From JAHBTB01 sp964451255 (lineage in GTDB: Bacteria; Armatimonadota; Fimbriimonadia; Fimbriimonadales; Fimbriimonadaceae), in contig CAYVHL010000001.1 in the NCBI GenBank assembly GCA_964451255.1, positions 62,001 to 126,000 of the forward strand: a DNA stretch of 64,000 nt, read 5' to 3'. Under the pieces are notes generated by a model. It saw only the letters and a program-made list of their open reading frames with translations, had not been told where the DNA came from and made no database searches. The translations under genes were made by a program, and so were the position numbers. Positions 51,071 to 60,369 of the stretch are shown one piece after another; position 1 is the first letter of the stretch, and the number at the start of each line of letters is the position of its first letter.

Positions 51071-51418
51071 TTAGTAAGCGCACTCGTTGACGTTCTTATA
51101 GGTGTTTTGCTGAAATATGATGCATTGCGAGTCGTTGTAGGTCTTGCACTGGCATTGGTTGAATGAGCACTCGTCACCTGAGCATGATTTGTGGCCAGAA
51201 GCCGTGCAAATACTATATCCGCCCGATCCACCACCAATGGTACACGTCAAGGGGGCGCATGAATCGGATCCGGGCCAGCAGAAGTGCCAGCTAAGTGCCC
51301 CGTTGCGGGTGCCTGCGGTGACGGGCCTGGGTGGTGCGGATTGCCAGGTGACCATTGCACTTACGACGCCTGCGACTGCCAAGGATAATGCGACTAAGAA
51401 GATCTTTTCGTATTTCAT
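51071..51418 (-). CDS. Cys-rich exported protein of unknown function, module B
   Basis: A 115-residue protein: signal peptide MKYEKIFLVALSLAVAGVVSA, then a mature part of about 95 residues with ten cysteines, spaced as in disulfide-rich peptides (CAPLTC, CSFNQCQC). No family was recognised. It is the first gene of module B; a T9 tract lies about 60 bases before the start on the coding strand. The design mirrors the Cys-rich proteins at 2.0-2.5 and 63.5-63.9 kb. Confidence 0.65.
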   Translation of the reverse strand: MKYEKIFLVALSLAVAGVVSAMVTWQSAPPRPVTAGTRNGALSWHFCWPGSDSCAPLTCTIGGGSGGYSICTASGHKSCSGDECSFNQCQCKTYNDSQCIIFQQNTYKNVNECAY

Positions 51419-51750
51419 TTGCTTCGTACCCAATGAACTATAGTAGCACTGCAATCTTGTCTCGGGAACATCAAAGAAAAAAAAAGAACATTAAATTAGG
51501 ACCTTTTGCAGAAACATTGCATAATCTTTTTTTGCATGTCCAGATAACGACGGAATATTTGTGAATACCGGCGAAATCGGTTGCAGGCTGGCCCGGGGGG
51601 CCGTTCCGTAACATACCTTCGCATCCAACCGGACAAACCAGCCAGGATCTGGCACAGTAATTGCCACGACGGTCACAGGGGCCAAATGCAAAAGACCGTC
51701 CCCGTGAACTGTTGCCACGTGGACGGCTTTGCGGGACAGACTCTGGCGGG
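51419..51750. other. 332-base AT-rich intergenic region upstream of module B
   Basis: Holds a TATAGT (minus strand, 28-33 bases before the start of the Cys-rich gene), a possible -10, and nine A (51477-51485), which is T9 on the coding strand. No gene is supported between 51486 and 51750. Confidence 0.5.
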
Positions 51751-52245
51751 TTAGTCGCCCATCCAGTGGACTTTGTCGTCGCCAAGCAGGTTCTGGACGT
51801 AGTTGAACTGACCGTCGTGGTACCAGACGTGGCTGACCGCGATCTGCGCCATCATGAACAACGGCGCGGGCATGTTCCAGGGCGGGGTGACGACCGCGTT
51901 CAGCGCGTCGTCGCTCGCCGCCGCCAGCGCGGCGTTGAAGTTGCCGACGCACTCCGCGAACTTCGCGACGGCGCGGTCTTGGTCGGCGCACACCTCAGTC
52001 AGCGCCTTCATGGCTCCCTCGTACCCCTCGCCGATGACGTTGCCTTTCAGGGCTTCGGTCGTCCACTCGAGCAGCGACAGCATGTCGGCGCAGAGTTCGT
52101 GGGAAGGTCGGGTGGTGCCGCCGAACGTCACCGTCCACTTGTCGGCCGGGATCGCCTTGATGTCGGCGGTAGTCATTCCTTGAAGGCCCTGCAACCATCC
52201 GCTGAGATAGCCCTTGGCGTCGATTCCTTGCAGTGTCAAACTCAT
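51751..52245 (-). CDS. DinB-family protein
   Basis: A 164-residue four-helix-bundle protein. VSHVWYHDGQFNYVQNLLGD near the C-terminus is the DinB/YfiT pattern with metal-ligand histidines, and GGTTRPSHELCADMLSLLEW gives the other His. The ATG at 52245 has GGAGAATAAG upstream. DinB proteins are often metal-dependent transferases or detoxification proteins; the exact substrate is unknown. Single gene between module B and a GH44 gene, same strand. Confidence 0.82.
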   Translation of the reverse strand: MSLTLQGIDAKGYLSGWLQGLQGMTTADIKAIPADKWTVTFGGTTRPSHELCADMLSLLEWTTEALKGNVIGEGYEGAMKALTEVCADQDRAVAKFAECVGNFNAALAAASDDALNAVVTPPWNMPAPLFMMAQIAVSHVWYHDGQFNYVQNLLGDDKVHWMGD

Positions 52246-52291
52246 CTTATTCTCCTCGTGGCCGGGACAGTTTGCCACGACTGGGCCAGCC

Positions 52292-53815
52292 TCAATGCGC
52301 GACGACCTCGATCGTGACGACCGAGGCAGGGCTCGCGGTCACGACGGTCCTCCCATCACGGACTGTCGTTTTGACCGGGTCGGGGTGGGGCGGTGTGCCG
52401 AAGTCCGCCGCAAAAGCGGAAGCCTTGCCCTTGACAGGAAGGCTGAAATCTAGTTTGTCCTCGCTACGGTTGATCAGGACGAACACCCACCTCCCCGGGC
52501 GGTCCTTGTCACGGGAGGCGTAGGCCGAGAACAGAGCCGGGTCGCCGGCGGCCACCCGCGTCGCCACCGCCGTGTCGCCAAAGCGCGATCCCTTGCCGTC
52601 GTAATCGAGGAACGCTCTGAATCCGGCCAGCACCGCCGGCTGGTTCGAGTCTGCGCCCCAGTTGCAAGCGGCGAAGACACCGCTCCTGCCAAAGACCCCG
52701 AGCACGTCGGCTTGGGCGACCATGCCGCTCGCCTCGCGGCCGCCGCCGTAGTTGTACTCCGTCACCGCCAGCTTCGTCCCCGGATACGACCGGTCGATCC
52801 GCTTCTTCAGGTAGTCCAGCAGCATGATCGGTTTGCCGCCTAGGTTGTCTGTGATCCAACTCTTCTCGACATAGGTCGGATCCCAGAGGGAGCGAGGAGC
52901 CTGCATCCTGGCTTGGCTGAGTCCTCTGCCGCCAGGGGTGTCGGTCGTGATCCGCTTGCCTTCTCCCTGCGCTTCGGGATACCAGTGGACGTCCAGCACG
53001 TCGAGGAGGCGCTTGCCTGCCTTGGTCGAGGCCGCCTTCATCCCTGACAGGTAGAAGTCCAGGAAGTCGCGCCCTTGGGCGTCGGGCGCGTCCTGGAACG
53101 TGCGCATCCCCTGCCACCCGTAGTTCGCCGGGCCGAACACGAGCGCCTTCGGCGCCGCGTGTTTGATCGCGGTGGCAAATTCGATGCCGATGCGGAGGAT
53201 GTCGGCGTACCGGACAGGCTGAGGCCACAGCCGGGCGTGGGTGCTGTGCCAGAGGTCCGGTTCGTTGTCCAGCGAGTACCAGACCGGTGTCTTGGGGCGC
53301 TTGATCCCTTCCACCCAGGCGACCATCTCGTCCTCGTAGACCACGCCGTCCTTGGTGTCGGGCGGGTACTGGTAGCGGCCGCCTGGTTTGGACGCCTTGG
53401 CGGGAAGGAACCGCTTGTGGATGTAGTCGGGCGTCTTGCCCACGTCGCCGTCCTCGTCCTTGTCGGCGGCGACATAGCCCGCGCACGGGACAGTGACGAT
53501 CGCCGCCGCGCCGTGCTTCTCGGTGTCTTCCAGGTAGGTGCGGACTGTCCAACCAGGCTCGTCGGTCTTCCCAAGATAGCCGTCATTCTGCATGTGCCAG
53601 TCGTTCCCCGCGTTGCTGGCGTTCGTCTCCCAGTTGTAGGCGGTCATCCGGTTGCCGCCCTGCCTGGTGAGGGTGTACGGCACGTGGGCTTTGTCCCAGT
53701 CGGGCTGGTTGGCCCCGTAGATGTAAGGCGAGATCGGCCGGGTGTCTTGGAGATCCAATTCGACCACGATCGTGCGCAGTGCTTGCGAACCGGCGAGCAA
53801 CAAGCAGATCAGCAT
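52292..53815 (-). CDS. Glycoside hydrolase family 44 (endoglucanase-like), exported
   Basis: A 507-residue exported enzyme with a short signal peptide (MLICLLLAGSQA). The GH44 catalytic blocks are VWYSLDNEPDLW (acid/base Glu) and KLAVTEYNYGG (nucleophile Glu). RPISPYIYGANQP opens the barrel, and a beta-sandwich tail follows (about 420-507). GH44 enzymes cleave beta-1,4-glucans, including xyloglucan and carboxymethyl cellulose. AGGGA lies before the ATG. Confidence 0.9.
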   Translation of the reverse strand: MLICLLLAGSQALRTIVVELDLQDTRPISPYIYGANQPDWDKAHVPYTLTRQGGNRMTAYNWETNASNAGNDWHMQNDGYLGKTDEPGWTVRTYLEDTEKHGAAAIVTVPCAGYVAADKDEDGDVGKTPDYIHKRFLPAKASKPGGRYQYPPDTKDGVVYEDEMVAWVEGIKRPKTPVWYSLDNEPDLWHSTHARLWPQPVRYADILRIGIEFATAIKHAAPKALVFGPANYGWQGMRTFQDAPDAQGRDFLDFYLSGMKAASTKAGKRLLDVLDVHWYPEAQGEGKRITTDTPGGRGLSQARMQAPRSLWDPTYVEKSWITDNLGGKPIMLLDYLKKRIDRSYPGTKLAVTEYNYGGGREASGMVAQADVLGVFGRSGVFAACNWGADSNQPAVLAGFRAFLDYDGKGSRFGDTAVATRVAAGDPALFSAYASRDKDRPGRWVFVLINRSEDKLDFSLPVKGKASAFAADFGTPPHPDPVKTTVRDGRTVVTASPASVVTIEVVAH

Positions 53816-53868
53816 TCTTCCCTTCGTCCTTAGTATGCGCCGTGACGGACGTCAATATGTGAAAGGAC

Positions 53869-54489
53869 ATGGCGGACTACGTTGAACTCGACCCATCGGC
53901 TCTGACGATCTCCGCGAGATACGACCTCTTGGCGAGGGTGGTCGTCCCCCGTCCGATCGCCTTGGTCAGCACCGTCTCGGCTGACGGCGATCCGAACCTG
54001 GCTCCGTTCAGCTTCTTCACGGCAGGAGGAGCGAGCCCTCCTAGTCTGGTCTTCTGCCCTGTCCGAGCGAGTTCGGGCCGTAAGAAGGACACCCTGGCCA
54101 ACATCGAAGCGACCGGCGAATACGTCATCAACCTCGTCGACCGCGCGATGACCGATGCGATGAACGCTACCTCCGCCTCGTTGGCAAAGGGCGACAGCGA
54201 GTGGGTCGGAAGCGGGTTCGAGCCGTTGCCCAGCGTCCGTGTGCGCCCGCACCGCGTCGCGACGAGCCCTGTCTCCTTTGAGATGAAGCTCTTCCAGATC
54301 CTGCACCACGGCGAGGCGGACGGCGCGGCCAGCTACGTGGTGGGCGAGATCGTCTTCGCGCACGTCAGGGCCGACATCTGGAACGGCGGGGCGATTCTGC
54401 CGCTCCTCCCCATCGCTCGCCTGGGCGGCCGTTCCTACCTCGACTTGGAGTCGGTCGAGATGTTTGACCTCGACCGCCCGGGGTCGTGA
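53869..54489 (+). CDS. Flavin reductase family (FMN-binding split-barrel) protein
   Basis: A 206-residue FMN-binding split-barrel protein: PRPIALVSTVSADGDPNLAPFSFFTAGG and KKDTLANIEATGEYVINLV are the FMN-binding blocks of the DIM6/NTAB-type flavin reductases. These use NAD(P)H or act as flavoprotein oxygenases; the partner is unknown. AAAGG is two bases before the ATG. The gene is divergent from the GH44 gene and convergent with the DUF3298 gene. Confidence 0.87.
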   Translation: MADYVELDPSALTISARYDLLARVVVPRPIALVSTVSADGDPNLAPFSFFTAGGASPPSLVFCPVRASSGRKKDTLANIEATGEYVINLVDRAMTDAMNATSASLAKGDSEWVGSGFEPLPSVRVRPHRVATSPVSFEMKLFQILHHGEADGAASYVVGEIVFAHVRADIWNGGAILPLLPIARLGGRSYLDLESVEMFDLDRPGS

Positions 54490-54568
54490 CCCGCCTCCGT
54501 TCGTCGGGCAATTTTCCGGACGCAAGGAACCCTTGGCCGAACTCGACGCCATGGACGTCGGGTTCAGG

Positions 54569-55231
54569 CTAGTGGGGCACGCCGACCCTCGCCCCTAGCT
54601 CGTCCCAAGTGGCTGTGACTTCGTAGGAGCCCTCCGCATAGGCGCCCATCTCGTAGGGGTCGAACCGCCACGTCAGGCCCTTCTCGGTGATGTAGAACCG
54701 GTCGGCCTGCTCGCGGGTGAGGGTGGTCACCGTCCCGTCCACCACCGACGTGGCCCCGGCCTCCTTTAGCTTGGGGATGACGATCTGGGTGGCGAACCCC
54801 TCGGGGGTCATGCGCACGCGCATGACGTCTGCCAGCCGCACCCTCTTGACCTTGCCGTCGACGAGCATGAAGTTGAACGTCTCGGAGTCGTGGTTCGGGT
54901 GCGCACCGCCGGTGAAGAAGTGGCATTGGGCCAGGAACGAGAGCACCGTCTCGTGCCGTAGCTTGGGCTCGACGCCCCAGGTGACGCTGTACTCGAAGCT
55001 GGGCTTCTCACCCAGTTTGTCGAACTCCTTCTTGAAGGCCCGGAGCCGCTTTTCGGCGGCTGCCTTCATCTCGGCGCTGGCGATCTTGCCGATCGAACTC
55101 TGATACTTGGGGTACGTCCCGTGGATGTCGTACCACCCCGACTTCGTGAAACGGACGTGGCCGTCTTGGTCGATGGCGGCGAGGGCCAGAGCGGCCAGGC
55201 AAAGGGCCGGGACGACATACAGGTTGCGCAT
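54569..55231 (-). CDS. Exported DUF3298/DUF4163-type protein
   Basis: A 220-residue exported protein (signal peptide MRNLYVVPALCLAALALAA). The motif YFFTGGAHPNHD-like (here FFTGGAHPNHDSETFNF) and the C-terminal MGAYAEGSYEVTATWDEL are features of the DUF3298 domain, also found in RsiV-like anti-sigma proteins that bind lysozyme. No membrane anchor other than the signal is seen, so a soluble periplasmic protein is likely. Role unknown. Confidence 0.75.
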   Translation of the reverse strand: MRNLYVVPALCLAALALAAIDQDGHVRFTKSGWYDIHGTYPKYQSSIGKIASAEMKAAAEKRLRAFKKEFDKLGEKPSFEYSVTWGVEPKLRHETVLSFLAQCHFFTGGAHPNHDSETFNFMLVDGKVKRVRLADVMRVRMTPEGFATQIVIPKLKEAGATSVVDGTVTTLTREQADRFYITEKGLTWRFDPYEMGAYAEGSYEVTATWDELGARVGVPH

Positions 55232-55271
55232 GCCCCATTTTGGAAGATCGAGACCGCCGCTCGGTCGGAGT

Positions 55272-56045
55272 CTAGGACTGGCCGCGCTGGTCGAGCTCGG
55301 TGCGGGCGGTGTCCGACTCCTGTAGCTCGACGCGCGACGCGCGAAGGTACGTCAAGGGGTCGTTGTCGGCGAGCTCTCGATCGAGCCGACGTTCGCGATC
55401 GTGCCGGTCGAGGGCGTGGTCGGTGGCGGCCATCTCTTCCAAGAGCGGCAGGGCCCAGCCACGGGCGAGTTCGATCTGTTGCTCGGCCGACGACTCGGCC
55501 TGGCCCAGTTCCAACAGCTTTGCCATCGCCGCCTCAAGCGCCTCCCGGGCCTTTACGGTGGACTCGTCCGACTGGTCGGCCTCGCGCCCGGCGTGCTTCA
55601 AATAGATGCCCGCGCCCGCGTCGAGGACTTCGGCGACGTCGGGGGCCAAGGCGGGCATGAAGCCGACCACGTTTTGAAAGGCGGAATACCTCTCGTGGAG
55701 TTTCGTCGCCAACTCGTGGATGCGCGCGCGGTGGGGCGGCACCGACTTGTGCAGGCGCTTGAACAAGACGTGGGACCAGGCGGCGAGCCCAACCGTCACC
55801 ACCAGACCCGCGACGGCGGCGAGGACCCCCTGCCAAGTCATGAGTGCCCGGTTATATATCGCCCCGATCAGGCTGGCGACCCCAAAGAACCCCACGACGC
55901 CGGGGACGATGTACGAGAACAGCCGGTAGTCGACGACGTCCTTCTGGGCCTCGCGCTCGAGCAGGGTCTCGAGGTTGGCGAGTTCCCGTTGCCCCCTCAT
56001 ATTGAAGGCCCGTTGGATCATCCGGAAGAATCTCATGCCGCCCAT
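55272..56045 (-). CDS. Membrane protein with two helices and long helical cytoplasmic part, unknown function
   Basis: About 257 residues. Two membrane segments at about 45-64 (FSYIVPGVVGFFGVASLIGAI) and 74-92 (GVLAAVAGLVVTVGLAAW), flanked by long charged helices rich in Ala, Glu and Leu, the C-terminal one (about 150-257) with coiled-coil character. No family was recognised. The ATG at 56045 is chosen over a frame to 56120. It is upstream of the DUF3298 gene on the same strand, with 40 bases between. Confidence 0.6.
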   Translation of the reverse strand: MGGMRFFRMIQRAFNMRGQRELANLETLLEREAQKDVVDYRLFSYIVPGVVGFFGVASLIGAIYNRALMTWQGVLAAVAGLVVTVGLAAWSHVLFKRLHKSVPPHRARIHELATKLHERYSAFQNVVGFMPALAPDVAEVLDAGAGIYLKHAGREADQSDESTVKAREALEAAMAKLLELGQAESSAEQQIELARGWALPLLEEMAATDHALDRHDRERRLDRELADNDPLTYLRASRVELQESDTARTELDQRGQS

Positions 56046-56194
56046 TGTCAGTTGCCTTTCCCAAGAAATACGCCGACTGATTGTGGCCGGGTTTCGGGTC
56101 TGGGGAAATGGGGCCGGCACAAAGCCGCGGCAGACGCAATCGCAATTTATCTGTGATTATTGAATTGGCTAATGTCGAGATGGGAAATGGCTTA

Positions 56195-56200
56195 TATAAT
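56195..56200 (+). promoter_or_regulatory. Consensus -10 box ahead of the TIGR03118-like gene
   Basis: TATAAT in an AT-rich gap 29 bases before the ATG at 56229. No TTGACA-like -35 lies at the right distance; TTGGCT at 56165 is too far (24 bases). Confidence 0.4.
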
Positions 56201-56228
56201 GTAGAAACACTGATTGGTGGTGAACCCC

Positions 56229-57326
56229 ATGAAATTCGAGGAGAGAAACTTGCGGACGGCCGTGGTCGCCGCTTTGGCCGTGGTCGCAAACGTCGCTTAT
56301 GGTCAAGGATTTGTTCAAACAAACTTAGTCGCCAATGGCGGAGGCGCGAAGATAAGCGACCCCAGCCTTGTGAACCCGTGGGGAATGTCCTATTCCCCGA
56401 CCGGTGCATTTTGGGTGTCGAACAACGGCAGCGGCACATCGACGCTTTATGATGTTGCCCCTGCCGACGACGCGACGACGAAACTCGGGCTGACCGTCAC
56501 CATCCCTGGGGTCGGGACAACGGGCCAGGTGTACACCGGCGGAACCGGATTCAACGGAAACCTTTTCCTCTTTGTAAACGAGGACGGGACGATCTCCGGT
56601 TGGCGAAGCGCACTTGGGACGGTTGCCGAAATCTTGGCGACGGGCCAGTCGTCGAACGTGTACAAGGGATCGGCGGCGAGCAACATCGGAGGCCACGAAT
56701 ACCTGTATGCGGCGAACTTCCGCAGCGGAGCGGTCGATGTGTACAAGGGTGACGGTGGCGCACCAAACCTGACCGGCTCGTTCATCGACCCAAACCTCCC
56801 GTCCGGGTACGCGCCGTTCAACGTCCAGAACCTGGGCGGCGACCTCTACGTGACCTACGCGCTCCAGGCAGCCAACCAATTCGACGAGGTGGACGGCCCT
56901 GGTCTTGGGTTTGTGGACAAATTTGACATCCAGGGAAACCTGCTCGGCCGCGTCGCTACAGGCGGCACGCTCAACGCTCCTTGGGGGCTGGCGATCGCCC
57001 CAGGAAGCTTCGGGGCGTTTGCAGGCGATCTCTTGGTCGGCAATTTTGGCGACGGGACGATCAACGCTTACGACCTGACGACCCAGGCGTTTGAGGGACA
57101 ACTCCAGGACGCGGGAGGCGACCCCTTGTCCATTGACGGCCTTTGGGCGTTGATGCCGGGCAACGGAGGGAGCGGCGGCTCAACGGACAGGCTCTACTTC
57201 ACCGCAGGCCCCAACGGCGAGGCGGACGGGCTCTTCGGCTCCTTGGCCCCCGTGCCTGAACCGGGAAGCTTCCTCGTGCTCGCTGGTCTGGGAGCCATGA
57301 TCCGCCGACGCCGACTTCGGGCGTAA
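56229..57326 (+). CDS. PEP-CTERM protein, TIGR03118-like beta-propeller family
   Basis: A 365-residue secreted protein. Signal peptide FEERNLRTAVVAALAVVANVAYGQ, then a repetitive beta-rich domain (LVNPWGMSYSPTGAFWVSNNGSGT, LNAPWGLAIAPGSFGAFAGDLLVGNFGDGTINAY) as in the TIGR03118 family of PEP-CTERM propellers. The C-terminal signal is VPEPGSFLVLAGLGAMIRRRRLRA, directing exosortase processing. The start at 56229 was preferred over a TTG at 56214. It converges with the GH97 gene with 6 bases between stops. Confidence 0.88.
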   Translation: MKFEERNLRTAVVAALAVVANVAYGQGFVQTNLVANGGGAKISDPSLVNPWGMSYSPTGAFWVSNNGSGTSTLYDVAPADDATTKLGLTVTIPGVGTTGQVYTGGTGFNGNLFLFVNEDGTISGWRSALGTVAEILATGQSSNVYKGSAASNIGGHEYLYAANFRSGAVDVYKGDGGAPNLTGSFIDPNLPSGYAPFNVQNLGGDLYVTYALQAANQFDEVDGPGLGFVDKFDIQGNLLGRVATGGTLNAPWGLAIAPGSFGAFAGDLLVGNFGDGTINAYDLTTQAFEGQLQDAGGDPLSIDGLWALMPGNGGSGGSTDRLYFTAGPNGEADGLFGSLAPVPEPGSFLVLAGLGAMIRRRRLRA

Positions 57327-57332
57327 GTTCCG

Positions 57333-59261
57333 TTAGGGCGTCACCCGGGCCACAAAGCCACCGTCCTCGGCAAGCCGGACTTGCAGGTTGGTCGATGCGG
57401 TCTTGAATGTCCGCGTCTTCAGTTGGTTGGGGTCGCTGTCATCAAGGGCGTCCTCCCAAAGACTCACCCGGTGAGACCCGGGGCGTTGGAGCGGTAGGGC
57501 AAACTCCACCGTCCTCGCCGGGCCGGCGGACATGCCACCGATCCACCATTCCTTTCCTTTCCGCCGCGCGGTGACGATGAGCCTCCCCGGCTCCGCGAGC
57601 AGCACACGCGTCTCATCCCAATAGGTCGGCACTGCCTTGAGAAAGTCGAACCCCGGCTGCCCCCGATAGGCGTCCGGATAGTCGGCGACCATCGGGTTCG
57701 GGTTGTCCATGCACACATAGCTGGCGAGCATGAAGCATCGCGTGCCTTCGACCAACGGCGAGATATTCTGGACCTTGAAGTCCTGGGGGCGCACCGCCCG
57801 AAAACCGCCGAGGTGGTAGTCCATTGGCCCCGCGACCATCCGGGTGAAGAGGAGCTTGAGCGTGTGCGTCGGCGTGACGCGGTCGCCCCACTTCATGCAC
57901 TCCTCGTTCAGTGAGCCCTCGTGGTTCATCAGGTTCGGGAAGGTTCTCTGGAGGCCGGTCGGCTTCCAGATCCCATGGAAGTGGATGAGGATGTGGTGTT
58001 TGGCAGCGGCCCGTAGGATGTGCTCGGCAAGTTCGACTGTGTCTTGGTCGTCGTGGTCGAAGAAGTCGACCATCATGCCCGACCACCCCAACTTTTCAAA
58101 CGCCGCGAACGCCTCGTCCACGTGGCCGCGAAGGGCGCCGCTGTGCACCCAGGTCCATAGCTTGACCCCCTTCCGGTCGGCGTATGCCCGCACGGCTTCC
58201 AAGTCAAGGTCGTCACGGACCCGGGTCACGTCGGTGCTCTCGCTCGGCGCGAGGCCCCTGCTGTTTTGGTGGTACCAAGGTGTGTCCGAGTTGTCGGCGA
58301 TGACGCTGTGGTACCGGACGTTGCTGTCGGCGGCGAAGTCGATGTACTTCTTCTGGGCCTCCAGGCTGAAGATCGGCGGCTGAGCCTTGCCGTCGTCGAC
58401 GACGTTGCCGTTCCACCAGGGCCACGTCATCTTGCCGGGATGGATCCAACCGGTCTCGCCGATCTCGTTCGGGTCGGCCAGACAGTAGACGGTATTGGAT
58501 TCGAGGAGCCGCCCTGGGTCGTCCGCGACTAGCACGACCCGCCAGGGAGTGAACAAGTCTCCCTTCACGGCCGCCTTGGTTCCGTCGGGCCGTGGGGTCA
58601 GGTCGCTTACCAAGCGGTCGCCCGCTTTGCGCAGGCCCATGCCGGCGTACCGGCGCAGGTTGGCTTCGGTGATGCTCGCGACGTCACCTCCGAATACAAG
58701 GGTCAATGGCGTGTCTAGTAGGGCGTCCTTCCTGACCTGGTCGAGGGGCGCCACGTCGACCTCGTGTTCGTGGCTGGTCGTGTAGCTCTCGAGATACTGC
58801 ACATATGCGGTCGGCGAACCGACCGCGCGGAAGGACGTCTCCTCGGCGACCACGACGGTATGGTCCTCGCCGCGCTTTGCGGGGACTTCATAACGGAAGG
58901 CGACTGCATCCCCAAAGCATCGGAAGACGACGTCGAACCGACGGCCCTTCGCGCTCCTCATGGCGAGGCGACGCTCGTTGTAGTGGTCGTCAGCACGGCT
59001 GGCGCGTCCGAAGAGGACTCTGATCTCCTTGTCAACCGACCGGCCGCTGGTGTCAACAAGAGTCGCCCCTTGCAACATGTCTCCTTCACCCTTCAGGCTG
59101 AGGCCAAGGCGGTTGCCCTCGAAGAGGCGTCGGCCATTGAAGTCTATGGACCAACTGGGGAGATCGAACGCGACCTCGACGCGGCCGTCGGGGGACCGGA
59201 GGGACGGCACGTCACGCATGCCACTTGTAGCGACCGCCAACACCATCACACCGATAAACAT
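57333..59261 (-). CDS. Glycoside hydrolase family 97, exported
   Basis: A 642-residue exported hydrolase. The N-terminal beta-sandwich (SPDGRVEVAFDL, RNL-like blocks) precedes a TIM barrel with WSGMMVDFFDHDDQDTVE, whose VDF.D.DDQ pattern corresponds to the Asp nucleophile region of retaining GH97 alpha-galactosidase-type members, and HFHGIWKPTGLQRTFPNLMNHEGSLNEE, a GH97 hallmark. So a retaining alpha-galactosidase or related enzyme is suggested (inference from Bacteroides GH97b), rather than the inverting SusB type. A C-terminal beta-domain ends near residue 642. Confidence 0.87.
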   Translation of the reverse strand: MFIGVMVLAVATSGMRDVPSLRSPDGRVEVAFDLPSWSIDFNGRRLFEGNRLGLSLKGEGDMLQGATLVDTSGRSVDKEIRVLFGRASRADDHYNERRLAMRSAKGRRFDVVFRCFGDAVAFRYEVPAKRGEDHTVVVAEETSFRAVGSPTAYVQYLESYTTSHEHEVDVAPLDQVRKDALLDTPLTLVFGGDVASITEANLRRYAGMGLRKAGDRLVSDLTPRPDGTKAAVKGDLFTPWRVVLVADDPGRLLESNTVYCLADPNEIGETGWIHPGKMTWPWWNGNVVDDGKAQPPIFSLEAQKKYIDFAADSNVRYHSVIADNSDTPWYHQNSRGLAPSESTDVTRVRDDLDLEAVRAYADRKGVKLWTWVHSGALRGHVDEAFAAFEKLGWSGMMVDFFDHDDQDTVELAEHILRAAAKHHILIHFHGIWKPTGLQRTFPNLMNHEGSLNEECMKWGDRVTPTHTLKLLFTRMVAGPMDYHLGGFRAVRPQDFKVQNISPLVEGTRCFMLASYVCMDNPNPMVADYPDAYRGQPGFDFLKAVPTYWDETRVLLAEPGRLIVTARRKGKEWWIGGMSAGPARTVEFALPLQRPGSHRVSLWEDALDDSDPNQLKTRTFKTASTNLQVRLAEDGGFVARVTP

Positions 59262-59284
59262 GACCCATTATGCTTGGCACAAAG

Positions 59285-59315
59285 AAGCCCCCCACCCATG
59301 CTGGTTGAGGGGCGT
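59285..59315 (-). terminator. Candidate terminator hairpin downstream of the membrane protein gene
   Basis: On the minus strand, GCCCCTCAACC and GGGTGGGGGGC pair with wobble and one mismatch around a short AGCAT loop, followed by TTCTTT. It lies between the membrane protein gene and the GH97 gene. Confidence 0.4.
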
Positions 59316-59333
59316 CTGTTCACCGATGGGCCT

Positions 59334-60164
59334 TTACTGGCCGTCGGCGGGCGGGTTCGACGGGGCATCGCCGGACATGCCCCCAGGCGTCGACGGCGGG
59401 TCAGTCGGCCCGACGGGCGCGCTGTTCACTCCTACATAGACCACGTCACGGTAGACAATGGCGACGGCAAGCATAGCCAACGGCGCGGTGACGAGGATTC
59501 CGACCCCGCATGCGATCATCCCCACAGCCGCCACAAGGCTGGCGACCAGGTAGAAGACCGACGCCATGAGCCACTCGCCTTTCAATGCGTTGACGCTCGC
59601 GGTGATCGCCTCCCAGGCTCCCAACTCCTTGTCCACCATGAATAACGGTGAGAACATGAGCAGGCCGGCAACCACGAGAGAACCGACGCAGCACGCGACG
59701 ATGCCCAAAGTTGTGAAGATGCCGTAGAGCAAGCCGTACAGCAGAAAGATGTGGATCTTCGGCATGACCCGGAAGAAGTGGCCGACGGTCACCGCTTCAC
59801 CACGCAACAAAGCCAAGGTCATGTGCGCGAACCCGCCTAGCATGACGCCTATCAGCAGGTTAGTGACGAGCTGAATCAGGATCCTCAGCGGGATCGTGGC
59901 CATGATGAGCGCGGTCGGATCCTGTCCGCCTTGCGTGGCGGCAATCTGCATCCCGATCATCGGGATCATCATGATGAACGTGACCGCGTAGATCACGACT
60001 CCAGCTATCAGGGTGGCGATGGCGAACGGGGCCATGTTGCCCTTGAGCAACTCCCACGCTTCCCCGATAGCGGCAAAGTCTACGGCACCTCGCGGCGTGC
60101 CTCGGAAGGGGCCGCCGGAACCTGGTCCGCCGCCCCTTGGATATTCGACATAAGGTGATCCCAC
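59334..60164 (-). CDS. Polytopic membrane protein of unknown function
   Basis: A 276-residue protein with five or six hydrophobic segments (ATLIAGVVIYAVTFIMMIPMIG, LLIGVMLGGFAHMTLALLRG, LLYGLLYGIFTTLGIVACCVGS, VVAGLLMFSPLFMVD, VFYLVASLVAAVGMIACGVGIL). The layout resembles DUF4013/glycerophosphodiester-membrane-type small integral proteins, but I cannot name a family with confidence. The N-terminal and C-terminal tails are Gly/Pro-rich and cytosolic or exposed. It starts at GTG (60164) with GGAAG upstream. Confidence 0.65.
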   Translation of the reverse strand: MGSPYVEYPRGGGPGSGGPFRGTPRGAVDFAAIGEAWELLKGNMAPFAIATLIAGVVIYAVTFIMMIPMIGMQIAATQGGQDPTALIMATIPLRILIQLVTNLLIGVMLGGFAHMTLALLRGEAVTVGHFFRVMPKIHIFLLYGLLYGIFTTLGIVACCVGSLVVAGLLMFSPLFMVDKELGAWEAITASVNALKGEWLMASVFYLVASLVAAVGMIACGVGILVTAPLAMLAVAIVYRDVVYVGVNSAPVGPTDPPSTPGGMSGDAPSNPPADGQ

Positions 60165-60369
60165 TTTTCTTCCTTCCTCCTGGCATTTATGACGGGCTGG
60201 CGGCTTGAATAGTCTCTACACCGGTTTCTGGGAAGGAATGCACACCAGGGAATGAACCTGGCAGAATTGCTGGTTCTCTCAGGATCGGGTCTCAATTGCC
60301 CCGTAAAATTAGCAATCTCGCGTCGAGACGGGTAAACACCTGGTGCACACCTTCTCCGGAGTAGCGAAA

